From: Abiotrophia sp. HMSC24B09
GTDB taxonomy: Bacteria > Bacillota > Bacilli > Lactobacillales > Aerococcaceae
Reading direction: 5' to 3'
Length of the DNA: 64,000 bases
NCBI RefSeq assembly: GCF_001815865.1
Contig: NZ_KV822203.1
Coordinates: forward strand, 69,773-133,772
The translations under genes were made by a program, and so were the position numbers. Positions 41,597 to 49,481 of the stretch are shown piece after piece. How positions within the stretch are numbered: the stretch's first letter is position 1; each line of letters begins with the position of its first letter. The notes beneath the pieces are model-generated. The model saw nothing but the letters and a program-made list of their open reading frames with translations, made no database searches and had not been told where the DNA came from.

Positions 41597-42559
41597 CTAC
41601 TTCACCTCCAGGGGCCGCATGCGTTGACGCACATAGTCGTCTAGCCATTCCTGACTCGCCCGTTCCAATTCCATCTGGCCAGAAGCCAGCGGATGAAGAC
41701 GGTAGACGGTCAAAGGGGTGGTCTTGCTGGCCACCACGAAGGAGAAGTTGTCAATATTGGTTGCGGCCCCCCACTGGCCCTTGGCGTTCATGGCCACTAC
41801 CGACAAATCGCCGGCTTGGCCGCGTTGAGCTCTCAGACGTCTGTCCAGGTCATGAACAGCCTTTTCGCAGGCCTCTTGGGGATGGTAACCCGCAGCCATC
41901 AGACCAACGATGACGTAAGACAGGACCCCTTTCATCAAATCTTCCCCTAGGCCAGTAGCGGTGGCGCCCCCAATCTGGGAGTCCACATAGAGACCCGAGC
42001 CAATAATAGGCGAGTCGCCTACTCGACCGGGATGCTTCATGAAGAGGCCACTGGTCGAGGTCCCAGCCACCATGTGATTATGTGCATCTAGGGCCACCAT
42101 GCCCACGGTGTCATGGCCGTCGTAGGCAGCTAGGCCTTGTTCTTGAGCTAGCTCCACCTGGCGATTGTGGTAGTGGATTTGAGCCCGGTCTGTCAGCATT
42201 CCTTTGGCTTCAAAGCCATGGTCTAGGGCATATTGGCAGGCACCTTGGGCGACCAAGACATTATTGACCGGTTCCTGGCTGAGGCGGCGCGCCACCCCAA
42301 TAGGGTTGGCAATATCCTGAATCCCGCAAACGGCCCCAAAGTCTAGGCGACTGCCGTCCATATAGGCGGCATCTAATTCTACCTGGCCTTGGCGGTTAGG
42401 CAGACCGCCGTAACCGACGGATTTATAATAAGGAAAGTCTTCGACGGCCTTGATGGCTTGCTCAATGGCGTCACCCGCAGAGCCACCGCCTGCCAAGCTA
42501 GGCAGGGTGGCCTGGACTCCTTCTAGGGCCATGCGCCAGGTCGCAATGATTCCCCACAT
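41597..42559 (-). CDS. glycosylasparaginase-like Ntn hydrolase
   Basis: A 320-aa homolog of N4-(beta-N-acetylglucosaminyl)-L-asparaginase. The self-cleavage/nucleophile Thr is Thr151 in GHDTVGMVALD, followed by AGTSTSG, GRVGDSPIIGSGLYVD and GGATATGLGEDLMK, which form the substrate site in the family. The known reaction splits the GlcNAc-Asn bond of glycoprotein breakdown products. It belongs to this group rather than to type II asparaginases by the HDT-G-M context. ATG 42559 follows GAAGGTG. No signal peptide, so it acts on imported material. Confidence 0.88.
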   Translation of the reverse strand: MWGIIATWRMALEGVQATLPSLAGGGSAGDAIEQAIKAVEDFPYYKSVGYGGLPNRQGQVELDAAYMDGSRLDFGAVCGIQDIANPIGVARRLSQEPVNNVLVAQGACQYALDHGFEAKGMLTDRAQIHYHNRQVELAQEQGLAAYDGHDTVGMVALDAHNHMVAGTSTSGLFMKHPGRVGDSPIIGSGLYVDSQIGGATATGLGEDLMKGVLSYVIVGLMAAGYHPQEACEKAVHDLDRRLRAQRGQAGDLSVVAMNAKGQWGAATNIDNFSFVVASKTTPLTVYRLHPLASGQMELERASQEWLDDYVRQRMRPLEVK

Positions 42560-42587
42560 GGCTGTCACCTTCTTTCTGTCATTGATT

Positions 42588-43691
42588 CTATACTTGATAA
42601 TGATAATTTTGGTCCAGCAGCTGCTGGTAGATAGCCGGCGTCAAGTCCCGCGCCACGGCCACCATGAGGCGGTAGGCCGCTAGGACATCAGCCCGATGCA
42701 AGATACCCCGGTGGGTATGCATATAGCGCATAGGAATGGACAGGGTCGTCGCTAAAATCCCGGTTTGGGATTTATGGATATTGCCCGCATCTGTCCCCCC
42801 GTCTAGGAAGCAGCCCAGTTGGTAAGGAATCCCCTCCCGCTGGCAGATGCCTTCCAAGTAACGCAAGAGGCCCCGGTGGGTTACAGTCATATTATCGGCC
42901 ACCGTTAGGGAGACACCCTTGCCTAGCTTAATAGGATTGTGGTCAGCTGGCGTATCGCCTGCTAGGCAGGTATCCACTGCTAGGGCAATGTGCGGCTTGA
43001 CGGCTTGGGCCACGGTTCGCGCCCCCCGCAAGCCCACTTCTTCTTGAACGGTCGCCCCCAGGGTCACCTTGTTGGGACAAGAACCCTGGGCTAGGGCCTG
43101 CATGGTCCAGACTCCCAGAGCCACACTGACCCGATTATCGAAGGCCTTGGCGGCCAAATAGTCAGGATTGGCTAAGGCCTGGAAAGTGGTCACCGGGCAA
43201 ACCCAGTCGCCCACCTCAATGCCCAGAGCTCGGACTTGGTCGCGATCGTCCACCCCCAGATCCAGATAGACCCGGTCCATGGGCACCACTTGCTGGCGCT
43301 GCTCAGGGCTAAGACTATGAACCTGCGGTCCAGCCAGAATCCCCGTGTAGACCCGGCCGTCCTGGGTGAAGACCTGGGCCTCTTGTTGCAAGAGGGTATG
43401 GGACCAGGAGCGCCCCACTTCCTGAATGAAGACATAGCCGGCCTCATCAATGGCCCGCACCACCCATCCGATTTCATCCATGTGGGTGGAAAAGAGCAAG
43501 GACAAGGGTGACTGGGACTGACCTGCTAGGCTGTAGAGGCCAGACCCCAAGGAGTCGGTGCCTTGCTGGCACATGGTCAGCTGCCGGTCCAAGTAGGCCC
43601 GAATGCCGGCCTCATGGCCCGACACTCCGGGTAAGCAGCATAAATCTGACAGGACTTGCCAGTCCACCTGACCTTGAGCTTCAGTGGTCAT
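42588..43691 (-). CDS. M42-family aminopeptidase (catalytically complete)
   Basis: A 367-aa M42 peptidase with all usual ligands: FSTHMDEIG (His, Asp), AFDNRVSV (bridging Asp), TVQEEVGLRGA (catalytic Glu and ligand), AVDTCLAG (Asp) and IPMRYMHTHRG (final His). Start ATG 43691 follows GGGAGGTGG and overlaps the upstream M42-like gene by 11 bases. Paired with an inactive-looking paralog, it may form a mixed M42 oligomer (family members form 12-subunit tetrahedra). Confidence 0.88.
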   Translation of the reverse strand: MTTEAQGQVDWQVLSDLCCLPGVSGHEAGIRAYLDRQLTMCQQGTDSLGSGLYSLAGQSQSPLSLLFSTHMDEIGWVVRAIDEAGYVFIQEVGRSWSHTLLQQEAQVFTQDGRVYTGILAGPQVHSLSPEQRQQVVPMDRVYLDLGVDDRDQVRALGIEVGDWVCPVTTFQALANPDYLAAKAFDNRVSVALGVWTMQALAQGSCPNKVTLGATVQEEVGLRGARTVAQAVKPHIALAVDTCLAGDTPADHNPIKLGKGVSLTVADNMTVTHRGLLRYLEGICQREGIPYQLGCFLDGGTDAGNIHKSQTGILATTLSIPMRYMHTHRGILHRADVLAAYRLMVAVARDLTPAIYQQLLDQNYHYQV

Positions 43692-44691
43692 GAGGGCCAC
43701 CTCCCCGACTGCCAAAGCCAAAGTCTCGGACTTGGGCTGGGGTCAGTTGGCTCAAGAAGGCCACCAGGGTGTCTCGCACGGGCTCGAAACTAGCTGGATC
43801 TAGACACTGATAAAGGCCTGGCGACTGGAGGAGTGGCAGGGCAATAACCAAGGTCGGTGCCCCCACCCCTGTCTTATGGATAAAGGCCCCATCGGTCCCG
43901 GCCTCTTGAACCTGGCCCTTGACTTGGTAACCCAGCTCCTGGGCCACTTGGCGAATGGCTTCCAACAAGGCCGTGTTAGGTAAGAGGGTCTTATCAAAAT
44001 AACGCAAATAGAGACACTTAGGGTCATAGTCAGAAGCAGGAACCGGACTGGCATCCAGCACCAGGGCCAAGTCTGGTTGAATAAGATTGGTGGCGGTAAT
44101 GGCCCCCCGGGTCCCCACTAGGGACTGGCTAATGCCACCCACAGCCAACTCATAGCTAATCTTATCTTGAAGTTGGCGACTCATATCCAGTATCAGCTCG
44201 AGGCTGGCCCGATTGGCCAAGTTACGACCTAGCCAGGCACCCCCACCTATTTGCCGACGGGAAAAGTCTAAGACAAAGCTGTCGCCCACCTGGATGCCCA
44301 AGTCAGCCACTTGCTGGGCTGAGGCCGCGCCTAGCGCTAGATAGGGTTGGCCCTCTACCAGGACCCCATAGCCCACATGAGGCACATGGTCCCGGCTTAA
44401 GAGGCGGACCACTTGGTTGACATAGTCGGTCTTCTGATAGCGGCCTAGGGCCACAAAGTCCAAGAGCCCATCCGGACGAACGGCTTGAATCAGACCGCCA
44501 TTTTCATCCAGATTAGTGGTCAGCATGACCCGAAAGGGCGCCTGCTCCCTTGGCTTGAGGCCCAAGACAGAGCCCAGTTGATCCCGATAGAGACTGAGCC
44601 CTTGGTCGGTCAGGGCTTGGGCCAGGGCTTGATGCAGGTCGAATTCATCTCCCGACAAGGCGGGTAAATCATAGAAGGCTTTCCAATCCAT
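43681..44691 (-). CDS. M42-like pseudoenzyme lacking metal ligands
   Basis: A 336-aa protein aligning with M42 peptidases along its length but with every metal or catalytic position changed: TTNLDENG (His to Asn), NLANRAS (bridging Asp to Asn), ISQSLVGTRG (Glu-Glu to Ser-Gln), and ALPLLQSPG where RYMHT is expected. The fold is kept (GTDGAFIHKTG, LVLDASPV), so it is conserved without hydrolytic chemistry. ATG 44691 follows AGGAGGTG. It sits directly before the active M42 gene. Confidence 0.8.
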   Translation of the reverse strand: MDWKAFYDLPALSGDEFDLHQALAQALTDQGLSLYRDQLGSVLGLKPREQAPFRVMLTTNLDENGGLIQAVRPDGLLDFVALGRYQKTDYVNQVVRLLSRDHVPHVGYGVLVEGQPYLALGAASAQQVADLGIQVGDSFVLDFSRRQIGGGAWLGRNLANRASLELILDMSRQLQDKISYELAVGGISQSLVGTRGAITATNLIQPDLALVLDASPVPASDYDPKCLYLRYFDKTLLPNTALLEAIRQVAQELGYQVKGQVQEAGTDGAFIHKTGVGAPTLVIALPLLQSPGLYQCLDPASFEPVRDTLVAFLSQLTPAQVRDFGFGSRGGGPHDH

Positions 44692-44701
44692 AAGGCACCT
44701 C

Positions 44702-45208
44702 CTAGTGGAAGAAGTAAGGCCAATCGGCCTCTGCTGGGCCACTGAGAATTTCAGCAATATGGTGCAGGGCATCCGTCAGCCCTACCCCGCCCTTCTTAGG
44801 CATCTGGATCATTTTAACCTGGTCCTTGTAGCGGTCGACCACGGCCTCATTTTCGGCGGAGCAAGCCACATAGGTGCGGACAGGCGTCTGGTCTTGAATA
44901 TTGGCCGCGACTTCGGCCGCCATTTGAGCGTAGGTGTCGTAGTTGAAGCAAGGGCCACACAAGAGGACATCAGGTTGCGCCTTCTTCATGAGATTGGCAA
45001 TCTTGTGTAAGACTTCTTCCTTATTAGCCTGAAAATAATCAGGCCCGCAGTAGACGGTCGCCAGGACCTTGAGGTCGTGGGCCGCGAAGACGTCCTTAAA
45101 CATGAGATAAGAGCCAATCCCGCCCTTTTCCAATCCCAGTGGCGTGTTGGGGCGTTCCTTGCCCCCATAACCGGCCTGAATTTGGTCGAATAATAGGATT
45201 ACTTTCAT
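44702..45208 (-). CDS. GrdB-related small protein of PTS operons
   Basis: A 168-aa protein resembling the N-terminal part of the glycine/sarcosine/betaine reductase B subunit: VLATVYCGPDYFQANKEEV, then PDVLLCGPCFNYDTYAQMA, matching the GrdB-type GDxxFNENKEE and PDxFxAGPAFNAGRY segments. The C-terminal half that carries selenocysteine in GrdB is absent, so reductase activity is unlikely. It opens with a Rossmann-like ILLFDQIQAGYGGKERP and heads the distal part of the operon after a hairpin. AGGAGGGAA precedes the ATG. Confidence 0.7.
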   Translation of the reverse strand: MKVILLFDQIQAGYGGKERPNTPLGLEKGGIGSYLMFKDVFAAHDLKVLATVYCGPDYFQANKEEVLHKIANLMKKAQPDVLLCGPCFNYDTYAQMAAEVAANIQDQTPVRTYVACSAENEAVVDRYKDQVKMIQMPKKGGVGLTDALHHIAEILSGPAEADWPYFFH

Positions 45209-45226
45209 CCTTATTCCCTCCTCAGC

Positions 45227-45259
45227 AAAAAGAGTTCAGCAGGATAGGGCTGAACTCTT
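45227..45259 (-). terminator. internal hairpin attenuator after EIIC
   Basis: Perfect 11-bp stem AAGAGTTCAGC/GCTGAACTCTT followed by TTTTTGC on the minus strand, 8 bases past the EIIC stop and before the GrdB-like gene. It is terminator-shaped but lies inside a gene run, so it likely lowers expression of the enzyme genes relative to the transporter. Confidence 0.7.
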
Positions 45260-45266
45260 CAGTTGT

Positions 45267-46619
45267 CTATAAATCATCGAAGGACAAGTCGTCCAAGGAA
45301 ATATCATCTAAATCGTCTTTAAGGTCTTGAACTGGTTTCTCTTCTTCAGCCAAGAATTGACGGTCCATTACCTTGAAGAATGGATAGTAGATTAGGCAGT
45401 CGATGACAATTAAGATAATTTGCCAGAAGCCGGCAATCAGGTGCCCAGTGGCCAACCAACCAGAGAAGAAGAATGGGGTTGTCCATGGGATGCTGACCCC
45501 GGTAGTTCGTGGCAGAATACCGATAACTGTTGCGATAATGGATAAAATGGTGTTAACCAGTGGTGTTGCAAGGAATGGCACCAACATAATTGGGTTGAGT
45601 ACGACTGGTAGCCCGAAGATAATCATTTCGTTAATCCCGAAAATCCCAGGTACAATGGCCAAACGACCCAAGGTCTTCATACGTTTGGACTTGGCAATCC
45701 CCACCATGAGGAAGACCAAAGCCAAGGTAGAACCCCCACCCCCGAAGTTGGTGAAGAAGTTACTGAAACCGTTGGTGAAGATGTTAGGCAATGGCAAGCC
45801 ATTCTTGAAGGCTTCCAAGTTTTCAGTGGTCAGAGCCAGACCAATTGGCGCGAAGACCGTATTGGTAACGGCTGGCCCATTAATCCCGAAGAACCAGAAG
45901 AAGGTGGACAGGAACTGGGTCAGAGGTTCTAGAAAGACGCTGCGTCCAATCCCTAAGAGAGGTGCTTGCAGGTTGGTATAGATAAAGGTATGAGCATAGT
46001 GATAATCTGTGAGCGAGAAGCCAAGGTAAACCAAGAAGAAGGTTAACATGGCAAAGAGCGAAGGAATCAAAGCCGCGAAGGATTGAGAAACTGCTGGTGG
46101 CACCCCGTCAGGCATCTTGATGACCCAACCCTTACGTTCAATGGCTACGAAGATGCGGACCGAAACAATGGCTGTAATCATGGCCACGAACATGCCGGCG
46201 GACCCCATATTAGCATTAGCCAAACCATTGAAGACCTTGCCGGCTTCGTTGGTGAAGGCTGGGTGGGATTTAGGTGTCAGAATCAAGAAGCAGACGACGG
46301 AAATGGCTGCCCCAGCAATAGGGTCTGATTCCAGTTGACGGGCATAGGCATAACCAATCCCGATAGCCCCTAAGAGGGCGATGACACTAAAGGTGGAATC
46401 AATCACAGCATCCATGTGGTTTTCCCAACCTTGGCCGAAGAATTGGGCCATAAAGTCGGTATAACCTTCAATTGGGAAGTTACCGGCCAAAATGAAGAAG
46501 GAAGCGACAATAATGAGTGGCGTGGTCACCAAGAAACCATCACGAATAGCAATTAATACCTTATTATTGCTGAGTTTCTCGGCTGTCCCGCCCATGACTT
46601 TTTCAAGATTTGCAAACAT
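45267..46619 (-). CDS. PTS EIIC, lactose/cellobiose/chitobiose family
   Basis: A 450-aa membrane permease (CelB/ChbC type) with about ten TM segments and family motifs IRDGFLVTTPLIIVASFFI near the N-terminus and FGINEMIIFGLPVVLNP in the substrate region. It moves and phosphorylates the sugar part of the substrate together with EIIA and EIIB of this operon; ChbC-type members take beta-linked disaccharides including chitobiose. An acidic tail (DLKDDLDDISLDDLSFDDL) ends the protein. Confidence 0.9.
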   Translation of the reverse strand: MFANLEKVMGGTAEKLSNNKVLIAIRDGFLVTTPLIIVASFFILAGNFPIEGYTDFMAQFFGQGWENHMDAVIDSTFSVIALLGAIGIGYAYARQLESDPIAGAAISVVCFLILTPKSHPAFTNEAGKVFNGLANANMGSAGMFVAMITAIVSVRIFVAIERKGWVIKMPDGVPPAVSQSFAALIPSLFAMLTFFLVYLGFSLTDYHYAHTFIYTNLQAPLLGIGRSVFLEPLTQFLSTFFWFFGINGPAVTNTVFAPIGLALTTENLEAFKNGLPLPNIFTNGFSNFFTNFGGGGSTLALVFLMVGIAKSKRMKTLGRLAIVPGIFGINEMIIFGLPVVLNPIMLVPFLATPLVNTILSIIATVIGILPRTTGVSIPWTTPFFFSGWLATGHLIAGFWQIILIVIDCLIYYPFFKVMDRQFLAEEEKPVQDLKDDLDDISLDDLSFDDL

Positions 46620-46654
46620 GTGACTTACCTCTTTTCTTATAATGAGATCTGTAC

Positions 46655-46981
46655 TTAGCCTTGCTTGTTCTGCTTGAGTAATTGAATGGCGCGCTTGAGA
46701 ATGCGTTCGCCATTGACGTTACCATAATCGTCTAGGTTCATAACTTCAACAGGAATGCCCTGGGGCTCGTATTTGTCCCGGGTGGCATTGAATTTGTATT
46801 TGACTTGAGGCCCTAACAAGATGACATCAGGATGATACTGTTCCACGATGATATCGAGCTTAGAATCTGAGAAGGCCTTGACTTCAATGGGCAGGTTGTG
46901 GTCGTCCGCCACGGCCTGCATACGGCTGGCAACCAGGCTGGTCGACATGCCGGCACTACAGAATAAATAGACACGTTTCAT
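46655..46981 (-). CDS. PTS EIIB, lactose/cellobiose family
   Basis: A 108-aa phosphocarrier with active Cys8 in YLFCSAGMSTSL, the P-loop of Lac-family EIIB. It passes phosphate from EIIA His to the sugar. AGGAGGAAATACC precedes the ATG. Confidence 0.92.
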   Translation of the reverse strand: MKRVYLFCSAGMSTSLVASRMQAVADDHNLPIEVKAFSDSKLDIIVEQYHPDVILLGPQVKYKFNATRDKYEPQGIPVEVMNLDDYGNVNGERILKRAIQLLKQNKQG

Positions 46982-46997
46982 GGTATTTCCTCCTAAT

Positions 46998-47318
46998 CTA
47001 GGTGGTGAGCTGGTCCAAACGTTGATAGAGGGCCAGAACTTCTTCGGCTGTCACCTTAAGCAGTTCAGCACTCATGAGTTGATCTTCGGCATGAACTAAC
47101 AAGAGCGAGAAAGGTGGATGGTCCCCTGCCGCATCCGCCTGCAAGAGGTCGAAATGCTGATCATGACCGGCAATCCGTTGGCTCTCCCCTTGCTCAATGG
47201 CCGCCTGGGCTTGGGCGAAGTCGCCTGTCCGGGCTAGCGCCATGGCTTCCATGAAGGAAGATCGGGCGGATCCCAAGGAAGAAATCATCTTGAAGAATAC
47301 CAACTCTAAGTCATCCAT
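46998..47318 (-). CDS. PTS EIIA, lactose/cellobiose family
   Basis: A 106-aa helical phosphocarrier with the phospho-His76 in LLLVHAEDQLM. The EIIA/EIIB/EIIC genes are adjacent and in the same order as in cel/chb operons. AAAGGAGG precedes the ATG. Confidence 0.92.
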   Translation of the reverse strand: MDDLELVFFKMISSLGSARSSFMEAMALARTGDFAQAQAAIEQGESQRIAGHDQHFDLLQADAAGDHPPFSLLLVHAEDQLMSAELLKVTAEEVLALYQRLDQLTT

Positions 47319-47350
47319 ACCATTACCTCCTTTCCTATAAAATAAACTTG

Positions 47351-49273
47351 CTAACGAGATGGATGGGGAAATTCGCCCACAATAGCGGCCAAGAAGTCGT
47401 CGCGACTGCTAGCGGCTAAGAGGGACTTGAGCTGACGCGGATGGGCTAGGCACTGGCCTAGCCATTTGAAGAAGACTTGGGTGAAGGCCCAGTCGCTGTC
47501 TTTAAGCGCCAAGAGAATGACCAGTTTAACAGGGTAGCGGCCCCACTCAATGGGACTGGCTAGATTAGCAATGGCCAGGACCGACTGGTGACTGTGGGCT
47601 TGCAGGGGATGGGGAATGGCCAAGGCATAGTCAAAATCCGTCGACGACAGGGCTTCGCGCTCCAAGACCGAAGGCAGAAAGTCCGGCGTCACATAACCGG
47701 CTTGAGCCAAATCCTGGGCCATGAGGGTCAGGACTTGCTCGGGGCTGCTGGCCTGCAAGTCTTGATAGAAGAAGCGTGACTCCAGAAAGTCCCCCAATTG
47801 TAGGGCCAGCTGGATGGCTGTTTGACGCTGTTCTACTTGGTTGAGCAGACTGACCAAGGCTAGCTCATCTTCCTCATTGAAGAAGGTAGAGACCTGCAAG
47901 GTCGGGAGGCCCAAACTCTGAGCCAGAGGCATAAAACTAATGACTAAGTCGACAGGCTGATGCAGGAGCTGGGCTTCACTGACATAATCATATTGGGCTA
48001 GAATTTCCAGCCGGTGGCCGAAGCTAGCCTTGAGCCGGTTGATTGAGGATTGCATAAGGGGATAGTGCTGGGGCGCCAACAAAATGGCTCGCGCCTTCCA
48101 TGGTCGCTCCAGGCGAGAATAGGAGCTACCGATATGGACGGCAATCAGCCCGATTTCGGCTTCGGATAAGACGACCCCTAGGCGGGCGCCCAACCAGGTA
48201 CTGACCGTTACCGCCAGGTCGAAGACCAGGGGATACTGGCGTTTCATATCTTGTAGGAAGAGATTGGGCAGCTCCACCTGATAATGGAGCCGTTCAATCA
48301 AGCCTTGTAGGTGGAGATGGAAGCGATCCTTAAAGTCGGCATCACTAAGAAAATCCAAGCCCACCAAGTCTTGTAGGTGCTGGCCCAAGTCTTGGACCAA
48401 GCGGGTCAAATCCAGGGGCCGGCCCTGATAGATGACCTGTGAGGCTAGCTCATGCATGGCCTGATAAGCTTCTAGCAGGCGGCCAATACTATAGGCTTCA
48501 GAGGCTGGAATCCGACACTTATATTGCTTACCCACCCCCTGCAAGAACTTGCGAGCTAAGGCTTCTTCCTTAGCCGCCAAAGGCGGTAGATCCTGACGAT
48601 GATAGAGAAATTGACCGGCCAGCATACGCTGAACCGCGATCCCGACGTGTAGGAGTAAGATCGGTAAACTGGCAGGCCGAAGCTGATAGTCTGCCTGCTT
48701 AAGCAGGCCTTGAAAGTAGTGGGCCACCCAGACCATATCGAATTCTTCATAAATAGCTAAGACCTTATCCAGATTCAAGAAATCACCCTGAAGCTCTGAG
48801 GTCAGGAGCTCCCGATAGAACCGGCGCTTCTGGAATTCAGGGCCCTTAAGCTGCCAGCCCTTGGCATCATGTTCTAGGTCTAAGTCCGGGTAGGCCCCCA
48901 CCAACTGACCGACTTGATGCAAATCCATGGTTAGGGTTTGGGGGCTGACATAGAGGTCTTGGCTCAGCTCCTTGAGGGTCTGAGGCTGACTGTCAGCCAA
49001 TAGGAGTTTGAGTATATAATGTAGCCTTTCTTCCTGACTCTGTGGCAGGCCCAGAGGGCTGGGCTGATTGGAGTCTTCCAGGGCTTGGGCCACTAGCCGA
49101 TAACCCTTGTGGTGATGAGTCTGGATGGCCCCTGGATAGTCTTGCTTTAACTTGTTCATATCAGAGCGAATGGTCCGGTCGGAGACGCCCAACAAAGCCG
49201 CTAGGTCCCGTCCCTTGAGCCAGCCTTGTGACTGGGCCAAAATGACCATGAGCTGTTCCTGTCGTGTCTGCAT
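47351..49273 (-). CDS. PRD-domain transcriptional activator (LicR/ManR type)
   Basis: A 640-aa multidomain regulator: N-terminal helix-turn-helix (LKGRDLAALLGVSDRTIRSDM), a second HTH (LKELSQDLYVSPQTLTMDL), two PTS regulation domains, a mid region resembling EIIB-Gat, and a C-terminal EIIA-fructose/mannitol domain with the phospho-His context ALAIPHPLQAHSH. Such proteins are activators whose DNA binding depends on PTS phosphorylation state. The ATG at 49273 is placed behind AGGAGGAGGG. As first gene of the operon it probably activates it; a 20-bp palindrome lies upstream. Confidence 0.87.
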   Translation of the reverse strand: MQTRQEQLMVILAQSQGWLKGRDLAALLGVSDRTIRSDMNKLKQDYPGAIQTHHHKGYRLVAQALEDSNQPSPLGLPQSQEERLHYILKLLLADSQPQTLKELSQDLYVSPQTLTMDLHQVGQLVGAYPDLDLEHDAKGWQLKGPEFQKRRFYRELLTSELQGDFLNLDKVLAIYEEFDMVWVAHYFQGLLKQADYQLRPASLPILLLHVGIAVQRMLAGQFLYHRQDLPPLAAKEEALARKFLQGVGKQYKCRIPASEAYSIGRLLEAYQAMHELASQVIYQGRPLDLTRLVQDLGQHLQDLVGLDFLSDADFKDRFHLHLQGLIERLHYQVELPNLFLQDMKRQYPLVFDLAVTVSTWLGARLGVVLSEAEIGLIAVHIGSSYSRLERPWKARAILLAPQHYPLMQSSINRLKASFGHRLEILAQYDYVSEAQLLHQPVDLVISFMPLAQSLGLPTLQVSTFFNEEDELALVSLLNQVEQRQTAIQLALQLGDFLESRFFYQDLQASSPEQVLTLMAQDLAQAGYVTPDFLPSVLEREALSSTDFDYALAIPHPLQAHSHQSVLAIANLASPIEWGRYPVKLVILLALKDSDWAFTQVFFKWLGQCLAHPRQLKSLLAASSRDDFLAAIVGEFPHPSR

Positions 49274-49294
49274 AAGCGCCCTCCTCCTAGGCTG

Positions 49295-49374
49295 TGACAT
49301 CGCTTTCTCTCAATTCTATTATAACATTTTATGTGCCATCTAATCGCTAAAGTTATTTCCTAAGCTTAGGAAAT
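49295..49374 (-). promoter_or_regulatory. control region of the PTS-peptidase operon
   Basis: Three elements on the minus strand. A -10 TATAAT (49318-49323) without a good -35. Downstream a cre-like site AGAAAGCGATGTCA (49295-49308), one mismatch from TGAAAGCGNTNTCA, where CcpA would block transcription. Upstream a perfect 20-bp palindrome ATTTCCTAAGCTTAGGAAAT (49355-49374), centred about 43 bases before the -10, where an activator would bind. The weak -35 fits activator dependence. Confidence 0.65.
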
Positions 49375-49431
49375 GGCCGAAAAATCAAGAAAAGTATGGA
49401 ACTGATTCCGAGATTGGCTGATTTTTTACAT

Positions 49432-49460
49432 TTGCCTTGACCTGCCAATAGCCTTATACT
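49432..49460 (+). promoter_or_regulatory. promoter of the CPBP gene
   Basis: TTGCCT (49432-49437), 17 bases, TATACT (49455-49460), 21 bases before the ATG. Confidence 0.55.
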
Positions 49461-49481
49461 AGAAGAAAAGGAGGTGGCTCA

